A stretch of DNA of 36,740 nucleotides from Gamsiella multidivaricata. Lineage: Eukaryota > Mortierellomycota > Mortierellomycetes > Mortierellales > Mortierellaceae. The stretch lies in NCBI RefSeq assembly GCF_025024155.1, contig NW_026251857.1, forward strand, positions 1-36,740, read 5' to 3'. Positions 20,926-31,126 of this stretch are shown piece after piece. The position numbers and the translations under genes were made by a program. The notes under the pieces were generated by a model. That model saw only the letters and a program-made list of their open reading frames with translations, did not search any database and had not been told where the DNA came from. Position 1 is the stretch's first letter, and every line of letters starts with the position of its first letter.

Positions 20926-22153
20926 ATGACCTCAACCATGGCGCACGATATCCGCATTCTCCACTTTCGCATCCCATACCAAGCAACGCTTGAACTGCAG
21001 ACGCAAGACCAGACTGGAACGATCGCCAAGACTGGGATCCACGACTGGATGTGCCAACTGTCGATCCTCGAGGACAAATCCACGATCCGAGGTGCCCTAG
21101 GACCCTTGCCATCCACAGTGGCCAACCGCGTTGACTTCCTTCTCTGCTGCAGTTTTCAAATCATCCCATCGCTTGATCAAGACCCCGAAGGCACGGAAGT
21201 ATTGCTGAGTAAGAAGATCAAAAGCGATGATCTCTTCAAGCGTGGTATCGAGTGTAAGTATCTCTCCATTTTTGGTAGCAGGAAAGCGGATCAAGACCAC
21301 ACAGAGATCCTAACACAAAGAAAAAAAAGTTTACCTAGATCGCGAAGACATTTGGATCGACGGTCACTACGAGTTCCGCATCATCCTATCCTCTTACCCA
21401 CTCAAACTCCTCGGTCCACCAGACGGCTCGCATTGGACCCACACCCTAACACTCTCAGAATGTGATCCCGTCGCACGGAACATCGACCCCCTCGTCGAGA
21501 TGATGACCCAATTCGAACACCACATCCCGACCTCCGATGTCGAGTTCCGGTTCCTCTCCAAGGCCGGCATGGTCCTCGACCGCCTCCGAGCTCATCACGC
21601 CGTTCTATCCATATTCCCAGTCTTCTCTCAAATGATGGCCCAAGCCCAGAGCAACCCTTATCAACGTGCCCTTACTACCGTCCTCAGAGCAACCATCGAT
21701 CTGCGCCCAGCTTTCGAACGAATGCTTGGCTTTATCTATTCCGGTCGTCTGCCACAAGAGGGCTTTGTCCCCCGAAGCGAGCAATGGCGCGCCTCATTCC
21801 TGCTCTCAAGAGAATACGGGCTCGATAAATGTGCGAGTTCGATTGTGTGGATGGAGTGGCATCTGTGTGAGTTGGAGCAGGTCGTGACGGACGAGAATGT
21901 GTTGGAGATATACTTTGGATGGGGGCGAGAGTTTGCGAGCGTGGCTCAGATGTGTGTGAGGCATGTGGCAGAGAGGTCCCAGGTGCCGTTTCGGGGGGTG
22001 GATTTGGGAAGTTATGTGATGGAGGTCTTGAAAGGGCGATTCCAGGGACAGAGGGGGTGCTTTGAGTTCCAGGAGGCCTTGGTCGCAATGCTGATGAAGA
22101 TGTATGCGGATCAACAACATCAGCAGAGGACAAAGACCCAAGGTCGCCATTAG
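20926..22153 (+). CDS. BTB/POZ domain protein (MATH-like N-terminus)
   Basis: Two exons: 20926-21253 and 21330-22153 (GTAAGT donor), encoding 383 residues from MTSTMAHDIRILHF. The first ~190 residues look like a beta-rich MATH-type domain (IPYQATLELQTQ, HYEFRIILSSYPLKL). A BTB/POZ fold follows: SDVEFRFLSKAGMVLDRLRA, AHHAVLSIFPVFSQMM, then RATIDLRPAFERMLGFIYSG near residue 260. A BACK-like helical region finishes the protein. Proteins of this layout commonly act as substrate adaptors for Cullin-3 ubiquitin ligases. Neither a partner nor a substrate can be read from the sequence, and the MATH call is tentative. Confidence 0.75.
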
Positions 22154-23620
22154 GGCGGTCAAGCAGACAGGAATATCAACTAGCACCATTGCTGAGAGCA
22201 TTACCATCGCATTGTCTATCGTTGCACATTTGTTTCACGCTCAATTTACAGACCGCATGCACTGAGAGGATCGTAGGATTGTTATGATGCAGGCACCGAT
22301 AAGATATGAAAGATCTACCAATCATTTTGTCCCAAAGGGTTTATCTCGTCAATTAAAGTTTTCGAGATGAAAACATCTCAGGCCAGGAACAACTGAGGTT
22401 TCCCTCTTTAATAAACCAAAGCAACAGTACCAAGAAGGCGCCCCATCTTCTTCTTCCCTAAAACATGCTAGTCTACACATCGGCGGAAAACTATGAGAAA
22501 AAAGTGAGAAGGAACAAGCAGAAGTTATGGAGTGCTGATCAATCTGATCATTGATTATTTTTTTTTGTTTGTCGCCAACAAAACAAGCATGAATCATGGA
22601 TCTCACGGCTTCGACTCCTTCGGAGAGGTATGCCGCTGGATGTGGAGAGGACTGTGTGCATATTAGGCAAAGATCAGGAGTTGTATTTCGGCTCAAGTTC
22701 CATCCGAATTGTTGCACAGGTGCGCCCATTTATGTTATTGATTTGATCAACACTAGGTGAGAAACAATCACACAGACACCGGGGATGCATGCGCGTTATC
22801 GGGCGCGATCACACCTTCATACATGTATCTCTGTGAGCGAATGGGTAGCAGAAGCCAGTCAACTCTTCGATGCGTAGGGTGGGGACAAACAAAGAAAGGA
22901 GGGAAGAGCATTGTTTGTGGAGAGGAAGAGGAAACAGCGTTTGAGACCGTTGCTATCGATCCGTTTGTTCTCTAGCCAACACATTTCTATTTGGACATCC
23001 GTTTGTCCTTTTTCCTCATTGATTCTACCATTTCTACGGCACCTGAATGTTAATAGGAGTTTGTCTAGATCAAAGTAACATCGGATGTAGAGGTCGACAC
23101 CGTGATGCCCCCAAAAGACCAACTGAAGGCTTTGATGCGGATCGCTGCTGTTTACAGCTTCCGACTGTGAGACTTGATTATGCAAACCCTAGGGTAGATA
23201 CCCTTTCCATTCCCATAATTCTCGAGGTAATCTGATGACTTGAAAGGAGGAGGAAGAGTCGTGTGGGGGAGGGCCTTATTTTGTATTGTTGCTGTCTACC
23301 GCTTGGTCTGTTCTCCACAACAAAGACACGACATGATTAAAGAAGAACGGTAGGACGTAAAAGGTGTAGTGGCCATTTAAAGAATGAAAAAAAAAAGGCT
23401 TCCTCATGAGAACAGAGATAAGATTACGTTGTGTGTCCGTCCAATGAGGAGCTGCGGAGGGGAGTGGGGATCTCAGCGTTATAAAGGTGTTCTGTTCTTT
23501 CCCTCTTTCCTTTCACCCCAACCTTTCTCTGTCATTGCTTCTTCACAATAACACGTCTTTTTTGCAACTTCACCAATTACTCTTGTTACCACTGAATAAC
23601 CGCAGCGGCCGACGAACATC
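22154..23620. other. Intergenic region between BTB and hexokinase genes
   Basis: About 1.47 kb with no supported gene: frames on both strands are short and lack conserved motifs. The right end is the hexokinase promoter. It has a TATA-like TATAAAG near 23480 and then a pyrimidine run (TTTCCCTCTTTCCTTTC) before the start codon. Confidence 0.45.
23480..23486 (+). promoter_or_regulatory. TATA-like box of the hexokinase gene
   Basis: TATAAAG lies about 140 bp upstream of the hexokinase ATG and directly before a CT-rich stretch that often marks fungal transcription starts. It is assigned by sequence only. Confidence 0.4.
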
Positions 23621-25143
23621 ATGACTATCTCTACATTTCAAGACACCGTCAATGCGTTTGTGCTCTCAAAGAAGCAGGTCCAGAAGATTATCGATGGTCT
23701 GACCGAGGAACTCGTCGAGGGTCTCAGCACAAAGGATCTCAAGAATATCACCCAGCAGCCATCCTTCATCACCCACCTACCCACCGGCAAGGAGACCGGC
23801 CTCTACCTGGCCATCGACATGGGTGGAACCAACCTTCGTACCGCGGCTGTGCATCTGCTCGGAGACGGCCAGGTTGGCGTCACGATGGAGAAACACGAGA
23901 TCACTCAGGAGCTCAAGACCGGCACGGGCGAGGCCATGTTTGACTGGATCGCTGACTGCACTGCAACACTGCTCAAAAACGTCGCTGTCGATATGGGCGA
24001 TTCGCAACTTCACATGGGTGTAACCTTTTCCTTTGCACTACAGTAAGTCGTCAGACAAGAAGGACTGGGTCGATTTGAAGGGCGCGATTTTAAGCACATT
24101 CTGTTTTTCTCATTCAATGTCCGAACTACGTCCCCTCCGGCTCCAAGACAGAGTATACTAAACATCGCGTTTTTTCTCCGATCTCTAGCCAGACTGCAGT
24201 GAACAGAGGAAAGGTGTTGGCCATGGGCAAGGGCTTTGATCTCTCGAATGTGATGGGCAAAGACCTTAAGGACCTGATGGAGGACGGATTCAAGCGCAAG
24301 AACGTGCCCGTCGTAGTCTCGGCCATCATCAACGACACCGTTGGTACCTTGGTCTCGCATGCGTATGTTTCACCTTCGACCAAGATCGGCGTCATCCTCG
24401 CCACAGGCACCAATGCCGCCTACATAGAGCGCGCCTGCGAGGTCTCAAAATACGAGGGCCCATCCTGCGACCAGATGATCCTCAACACCGAGTGGGATGC
24501 CATGGGCAAGGCCGCCTATCTGCCTCAGACCCAATACGACAAGGACATCGACGCTTTTTCGCTCGTGCCCAAATTCCAGGAGTTCGAGAAGATGGTCTCG
24601 GGTCTGTACCTGGGCGAGCTCTTCCGCCGAGCACTTGTGGACTTGATCGAACGTCGCGCCCTCTTTGAGTTCCTGGACGGCCAAGTTCCCGAGTTGCTCA
24701 CGGTTGAAAAGTCATTTAAGACCCTGTTCATGTCTACGATCGAGTCTGATAACAGTTCCGAGCACGCTGCCGTGGCCCGTGTCTTCAAGACCAGCTTTGC
24801 GATTGAGGGTCTTTCCACGAAAGATTGCTCCAAGGTTTATGAGCTCGTGCATGCGATCGGCCAGCGGTCGGCCGTCATGGTTGCTGCTGCGTGTACGGCG
24901 TTGTTGTACAAGGCGAACGGAAGCTCTGTCCATCTAGACGATCCTAGCGAGATTACGACAATCGGCATTGACGGATCTGTGTTTGAAAAATACCCACACT
25001 TTTCGCGTTCGATGATGAATGCGTTGACGCAGATCCTGGGTGCTGATCGTGCCTCGCGTGTGCGCCTGGAGCTCGCGCGTGATGGAGGATGCATCGGTGC
25101 TGCTCTTGTTGCCATGGTCTCTCAAAGGGGTGGAGCTGTCTAA
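23621..25143 (+). CDS. Hexokinase-family sugar kinase
   Basis: Two exons: 23621-24042 and 24189-25143, encoding 458 residues (typical hexokinases have ~480). The N-terminal phosphate loop is LAIDMGGTNLR (D66-R73). Further family motifs are MGVTFSF, the catalytic-base segment IINDTVGTLVSHAY (D190), IGVILATGTNAAYIE, NTEWDAMG, and a C-terminal ITTIGIDGSVFEKYP with GADRASRVRLELARDGGCIGAA. It phosphorylates hexoses at the expense of ATP in the cytosol. The segment usually reading SGTLIRWTKGF is here NRGKVLAMGKGF, so the conserved Thr beside Lys is a Gly. The substrate may therefore differ (glucose, GlcNAc or a regulatory role), although the catalytic Asp is kept. The stop codon is followed at once by an A-rich microsatellite. 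Confidence 0.88.
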
Positions 25144-25199
25144 AAGAAAAAAGAAAAAAGAAAAAAGAAAAAAGAAAAAAGAAAAAAGAAAAAGAAAAG
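25144..25199 (+). repeat. (GAAAAAA)n microsatellite in the hexokinase 3' flank
   Basis: A G recurs every seven bases from 25146 to 25188 (about six units), then the period shortens. The repeat starts within three bases of the stop codon, so it would be part of the 3' UTR. Confidence 0.85.
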
Positions 25200-26922
25200 A
25201 GGCTACTTTGTTTCGTCCGCAATCATGTCCTTATGTACTATAGACTGATACTTTGTCAATTAAAGCCAGTAGACGTCAATTAGTTTTGCTGGCCTAGGAT
25301 TATTAGCAGGTGTGCTATTTGTTGAGATCATTTCGTTTATATTCAATGGTTGCCACCGACTCCGATACTCTCGTTTTGCATCAAATTTAATGGATCACTG
25401 TTATATGTATACGGTTACAAGACGAACCATCGACACGAAGGTTGGAGTACACCATGGACGTATCGCCACAGCTATGATCTGTGAAGAGAAATAAAGATAC
25501 ATGGGCGCAGCTCTACCCATCATCGCAGCATGCGGTCCGCCTTGAAAGAGAAAAGGAACCCAGTGTCGCGACCCCGGCCAGGTTGCTTAGCCCAGACAGG
25601 GGTGTGTCAGGAACCAATTTCCTCTGTCCAGTCTGGGCTAGGGGTATCCAGCACGACACCCCTCGTCTCGCTTTGTCTGTCTTGCCTTTACCAATGCGTA
25701 TCTTATCCTGTCTGTATAAAAGGAAGCAATACGTACCACAGTAGAACCTCATCTAGCAACTTGACATTATCTCTACACATATCTTGAATAAACACAGTAA
25801 ACATATCCGAACCCCCTCGTGCCCTTGTCCCTGTTGTTGATCGAAGGATCACTCTGCTTTGCCCAGCCTGAGGTCTCGATGCCCAGTTTGATCGACAGAA
25901 AGAAGGTACCTCAATGTTACCGGAAATACGTTGTTCGCAGGCACACCTTTGCTCTGGGAAAAATGTTGCGTCGGATCGGTTGTCTTTATTTTTGTCCTTA
26001 TGCTCCTGATGCAGGTTGTTCCCTGCGCATCTTTGTATGTAGGGATCATTGTTATTGGATCTCAGCGAACGCAGAGCAGGGATCGCTGTGATTAGTAAAA
26101 TGACATGCAGCCATGCGATATGGTATAAAAAGAAAAAGACTAGGGGGCAAGACCTTTACGCAATTAAAAAAGGAGCTGAAATACGTCCAATCCGTCGGTA
26201 ATTGTAGCTGTTGCAGGTTACCTTCCTGGACTTCCACCCGTTTATCCTTGTGCTCACAGGAAAAAAAAAAACCTTGACTATTCATATGTCCACGTAGAGT
26301 TGAGCATTATTTTGATGCGCAAAGCACAAATGGGATTGATAGACATCTGTTCAACGACAACAACGAGGGCTCTCGAGAGCAGAGCACCTTCCCCTCTCCA
26401 CTCGCATTCCAGCTCAAGGTGCTGCTTCAGATGTGTGTGTTACCATGAAGACGAAAGAGGATGGGCAACATTGCTGTTTATCGCACCAGTGATAAAAAAG
26501 ACAGCAGGTTCTTGTACACTGTAGGAGTGGTTCATAGCGGTTAGCGCGTGAAGGTAATATTGATTCCATATTGATGCCAAAGAGCTTCTTCTTTACCGCT
26601 CAGTCAAAGTCCTTTCTCTCTTTCTCTCTCATCTTAATCCCTCATTCATTCGTTCATTTCATTCGTCCCTTTCTTCCTCATTCCTTCTGTACGACCCTCT
26701 CCAATAGATTCGCTCTCTCTATTCTCTTTATCGCGCATAGTTACACATTATTGCATACCTATTCAAACCAGCCCAACTTATCTTCTTCCTCCTTTGCATA
26801 CTTGTTTAACTCATTACCTCGTCGCTGGTATTGTTCATCTCGACCTTGCATGTGTTGATTCCCAATTCCACGATTCCTCTTCTACCTTGCCTTCCCCCTG
26901 ATTCCCACTCAAGCCCTTTTTC
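25200..26922. other. Intergenic stretch between hexokinase and SLC41 genes
   Basis: No gene is supported. It holds a possible solo-LTR-like remnant (25564-25803, listed separately). From about 26600 it becomes strongly pyrimidine-rich (TTTCTCTCTTTCTCTCTC), leading into the SLC41 promoter. The remaining open frames are short and lack motifs. Confidence 0.4.
25564..25803 (+). repeat. Possible solo LTR or promoter-bearing repeat remnant
   Basis: The stretch starts TGTCGCGACCCCGG and can end ...AAACA. It holds a perfect 10-bp hairpin (TAGCCCAGAC at 25588-25597 with GTCTGGGCTA at 25631-25640), a TATAAAAG box at 25715-25722 and AATAAA at 25787-25792, in the order expected of an LTR (U3, R, U5). 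No target duplication, primer-binding site or second copy was found, so this is tentative. Confidence 0.3.
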
Positions 26923-26929
26923 TATAAAA
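26923..26929 (+). promoter_or_regulatory. TATA box of the SLC41 gene
   Basis: TATAAAA lies about 300 bp before the ATG at 27223, after a long CT-rich tract. This implies a leader of roughly 250-270 nt. Confidence 0.45.
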
Positions 26930-27222
26930 TACTTCCCTCCCACTAGTGCCGATTTGTTCGTTTGTACCAGTGCCTGAACACCTTATTTGTCTTACCTTTC
27001 CTACGCGTTAAGATACGATCAACAAACTATACTGCAGCTGCACACAATTCGATCCCTACTTGCGACTTTCTGCTTTCTATAGCAGATCCCTTCTTGCAAT
27101 CCAGCACCCCTCCTGGACTCGTTCGCTCCCCTTCACCCCGAAGGATAGCAAACGCGCAACAGAGAACCAGCTCGCCTTTAGTCTTAGTCCTTTTTAATAC
27201 ACACCAAAGCCGGTTTAGCATC

Positions 27223-30059
27223 ATGTCCAAACTTTTTGCTTCCTCCTCACCGTTCTCCCAGACGAACTACAGTCCATTACGGAACACACAAGAACATAGC
27301 CAGGGCGACGACGATCCCGACACTAGCAATACCAGCAGTGGGAACAGCGGTCATCCCAGTCCTCTCTCCAATCGGCAGCATTATCACTCCCCTCAACAGA
27401 ATGTCAATTACCGACACTTCCGGCATCGATCCCAAAGTCAGAGCAGCATCCGATCCATCCTTTCGATGCCTGATCAGCCATCTCTTCCCACTGTCTTTGC
27501 AGAAGGGGAAGACGAATCAGGAGCGGACTCTCCTATACAGCATCACCACCAACAACGCTTCTCGCACAAGAGGACGTCACTAGGAATTGTGGCCGCATCG
27601 CCTTCAGGAGCGACCACAACGGCGAGTGCGACTGTCATTGATCGGTCAACGTGGAGGATCAGTGCCAACATTCGTCCGCAATCGGTCTCTGGTGGCAATG
27701 CTACGGCTATGGTGGCTGTCGAGACGTCGTCCCCGCTTTTGCGAGGAGGAGATTATGCAGAAAAGGAGTTATCACATCCACCGAAATACACCGCAGAGGA
27801 TATGGAGTATTCTGAACCGGAACGACGATCCTTTGGTCGAGACGAGGAAGAAGCAGGGACGGGATACTATGGCGGAGAGGACGGACAAGGAGATGGACTG
27901 TTGATGCAGGTAAGAGAAAACCTCCCAGGAAAGGCCCCATTATCATCACCCCTGCACAACCTATTTTCTATATTTATCAAAGGCGAAAGGCTATGAGAAG
28001 ACGCGGAATGGACCATTGGATTAGTGCACATGCCTGATGACTGGTAGTCGATGGGCTGGAGCGTAGAATCACTACCCACACTGCGGTTCGCAGTGGTGTT
28101 CTTGTGGGCCATAGATATAGGGCTGGAAGAATGATTTCAGTGCAAATCTGATTCCCGATCTCAATTGCCCAAAGCTATTTATGGGGACATCACCGACACG
28201 CAGACAGACAAGAAGGATCTGTGGCATGAGTGACATTCAGCAATATGGACAGGAGCACATGGACAACGTCAATGTACCCCTCTTTTTTTATTTTTTACTA
28301 ACTACGTTATAACTTTTTGCGTCCTCTAGGCGTCAACAACTTTGGTCTTGGCTGTCGCTGGCCTCATCTGCGCGGGATGGCTGCTCGATGTGATCCAGGT
28401 ACGGATAGTAACAGCGACATATATATGAGGTCAATGCATGGAAAAGGTCGCAAACCTATCTAACAAAAAAACTACCTTTCATATCCGTCTTCTTTTCTAT
28501 GTAAACAAACAGCATTGGCCAGTGTTTGAAAACATCTCGGAGCTTATTATCCTCATCCCCATCCTGCTCAACCTCAAAGGGAACCTCGAGATGAATCTGG
28601 CCAGTCGACTCTCTACTGCTGTAAGGAGCAAACACTCTTTTTTTTTTTTTTTTTTTTTTCCCCCTTGAATACAAAGTAACAGTACATTGGGCTCACTCAT
28701 CAAACTTGGTTTTCTACCCAAATTTTAGGCCAATATGGGACTTTTGGACCAGCGGGTGTCGCGTAATGCGTTTATCAAAGGAAACTTGGCATTGCTCCAA
28801 TTACAGAGTCTGGCGGTGGGATCCGTTGCTGGTCTGTTTTCGTTTGGACTCGGAATGATAGTTCATTCTACGACGAACAACTTCAGCGAGATCGCGTTGA
28901 TGATCACGGCGAGTATGGTCTGTGCAGCCATGAGTAGTTTTGTACTGGGCGGGTTCATGTGTGGACTTGTCCTGGTCTGTCGTCAGTATAAGATTAATCC
29001 TGGTAAGTGATGAAAGTCTGGGGAGAAAAAATGTTTTTTTTTTTTTTTTTTTTTTTTTTGTTTTATCTCTGGCTGATTAAGAAAAATGCTTAATGAGAAG
29101 AGTTACTGGTTCCTGTCCGTGCGCCGTAGATAATATTGCTTGTCCGCTGGCATCGTCATTCGGAGATCTGGTGACACTGGTCATTTTAGCAGGGTGCTCT
29201 GTCGTGCTGCAAAAGTTCATTGGTAAGAATTCAATGTCGGTAAATCTGTACAGCAACAGCTTCACAAGAGGAATGTCGCGTTCGTTCTTTTATTCATACT
29301 CATTTCCCCCCCTTTCTTTTCATTTTCACTCGATTCTTGATAACAACCAGATACAGCACTGCCAGCGATCATGCTGGCCATTTTGCTGGCGCTCATCCCC
29401 GCGTGGATCGTATACGTACGCCGGAACAAATATGTCGCCGAGGTGGCCAAGGAGGGCTGGAGTCCTGTGTTTGCTGCGATGGTGATCGCTAGTACTGCAG
29501 GACTGACCCTGGAGCAATACATCGACGATTATCCCGGGATGGCGTTGGTCTCCCCGGTCTTGAATGGGTTGACGGGCAATATTGGATCGATCTACGCGAG
29601 TCGGATCAGCACGTCGTTGCATGTGAACATCAAGGAGAACTACCGGGAGACGGAGAAGACGCTGTTTTTGGTGCATATCCCGATCCAGATCTTGTTCCTG
29701 GTGATCATTGGAGTGCTGGGGCTGGGACATATGCATTGGAGCGGCGCGTTGGTGTTGGGTTATTCAATTGTGGCACTGAGTCTGGTGGTGATCTCGTTGG
29801 CGATGGCGAGGTGGATCACGCATCTGTTCTGGAGGTGGGGATATGACCCGGACAACTATGCCTTGCCAATTTTGTAAGTCTACTCAGACTTTTCCAAATT
29901 TGTCGAAGCATGTTCATGTAGATGTAATAATGGGGTTTCTAAACTATCTTTCTTGTTCTTGTCATGTATAATAATAGGACGTCGCTGATCGATGTAATCG
30001 GAACGGTGTTCTTGGTCGCCGGATTCTGGGCCCTTCACTATGGAAACTACGATGCGTAG
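27223..30059 (+). CDS. SLC41/MgtE-type divalent cation transporter
   Basis: Exons: 27223-27909, 28208-28273 (provisional), 28330-28398, 28513-28620, 28729-29002, 29130-29222, 29351-29873 and 29978-30059. The phases agree and give about 633 residues. The start is the first in-frame ATG. Residues 1-~230 are a Ser/His/Gln-rich, probably disordered cytosolic region. The rest has about ten membrane segments in two SLC41 repeats, each with its signature: [20 protein letters not shown] with ASRLSTAANMG, and later [20 protein letters not shown]. These GN motifs line the MgtE/SLC41 ion path. Members move Mg2+ or other divalent cations at the plasma membrane or organelles. The region between 27910 and 28329 is poorly resolved, and another small exon could exist there. 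Two introns carry long poly(T) tracts. Confidence 0.85.
28638..28659 (+). repeat. Poly(T) tract in an SLC41 intron
   Basis: 22 T in a row just after the 5' splice site of the intron at 28621-28728, followed by a C run. Length is likely to vary between strains. Confidence 0.8.
29034..29059 (+). repeat. Poly(T) tract in the next SLC41 intron
   Basis: 26 T in a row within the intron at 29003-29129. It resembles the tract in the preceding intron. Confidence 0.8.
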
Positions 30060-31126
30060 ACCCCCAATACAACCTATCCATTGTAAAATAAATAAATAAA
30101 TAAATAACAATAATAACAATTGTTACTCTTTACCCATATAACGCGTTTGCGATGTGACGAGTTCAACGTACGGACGTATTCATACCCAAGTGACGTGTTT
30201 AGATTTATTTGTTGAACTGAATCAAGGATGAAATAAACTTTATTTCTGAAACCTATCGCTGAACGTGGCTAGTGCGCAAAAGGAAATCATGATGACCTCA
30301 AAGGCCTGCCTGTGATGATCATACTTGAGTTCCGAGCACATCGTTGCGGCCGCCACCCATCGGAGGATGGATGAGATCCTTAGACTGCTACAGGCTGTTC
30401 CAAGTGCCCTTTGTAAGGGACTAAAGGATCGAAGGGATGATAAGGAGCTGGAACAAAAGACTCACGCGAGACGACATGTCCAAGATCAGATCGACCGATT
30501 TGTTCTTTATTCTGAAGAGACCATTGGAGAGTCATTTCTGCTGTTGCGTTTCTTTAAAAAAAAAGATGCTAGTGGACAATGGGCAGAAGAAAGAGGAGGA
30601 GAAGGCAGATCGAAGAACAAACGGGATGGACCGTGGTTGTTCCCATGAACCAATCGGACAATAAGGGGAGCAAAACCACACATGGGCTGAGGATGGCGCC
30701 AGTGCGCTGTTTCCCCCCACCCCTTAGGAAGGAAGAGAAAAAGAATAGGCAAGCTGGCTTTTTCTGTACGAGGGCGGGGACCAAGGACGATGACGATCCA
30801 TTATTGGTCCATCCTGAGTGCAGGTGCAGGGTTGGAGGAGGCACCTGGACGCATTGTCACAGGCTGGAAAATCTCTTGAAGCCTTCATCCTCCCTTACGT
30901 CGTATTTCTCTTTTCCTTCTCTTCCCTCCTTTTCCTTCTCGTCCTTCTTCCTCATCTCCATTCCTTCTCATTCCTTCGTCGAATCACCCACTCACCTCCA
31001 CTTTCCTATTCAGCTGAACAAGCACCCTATTTTTTATTTTCATTTTATTTTTATTGCTTTACTGAGAGCCCTTTTCTTTACTTCCTCTGTCTGCGTGTGT
31101 GTGTATCCAAACATACTTACTTAATC
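30060..31126. promoter_or_regulatory. SLC41 3' flank and trehalase promoter
   Basis: The stretch begins with an (AAAT)n run at 30085-30107. No gene is supported. Towards trehalase there are AGGGG (30664-30668) and CCCCT (30720-30724), which match the stress response element core bound by Msn2/4-type factors in yeast. A CCAAT sequence lies near 30650 and a long pyrimidine tract at about 30890-31010. Stress control of neutral trehalase is known in yeast. Here it is only suggested by these short motifs. Confidence 0.35.
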
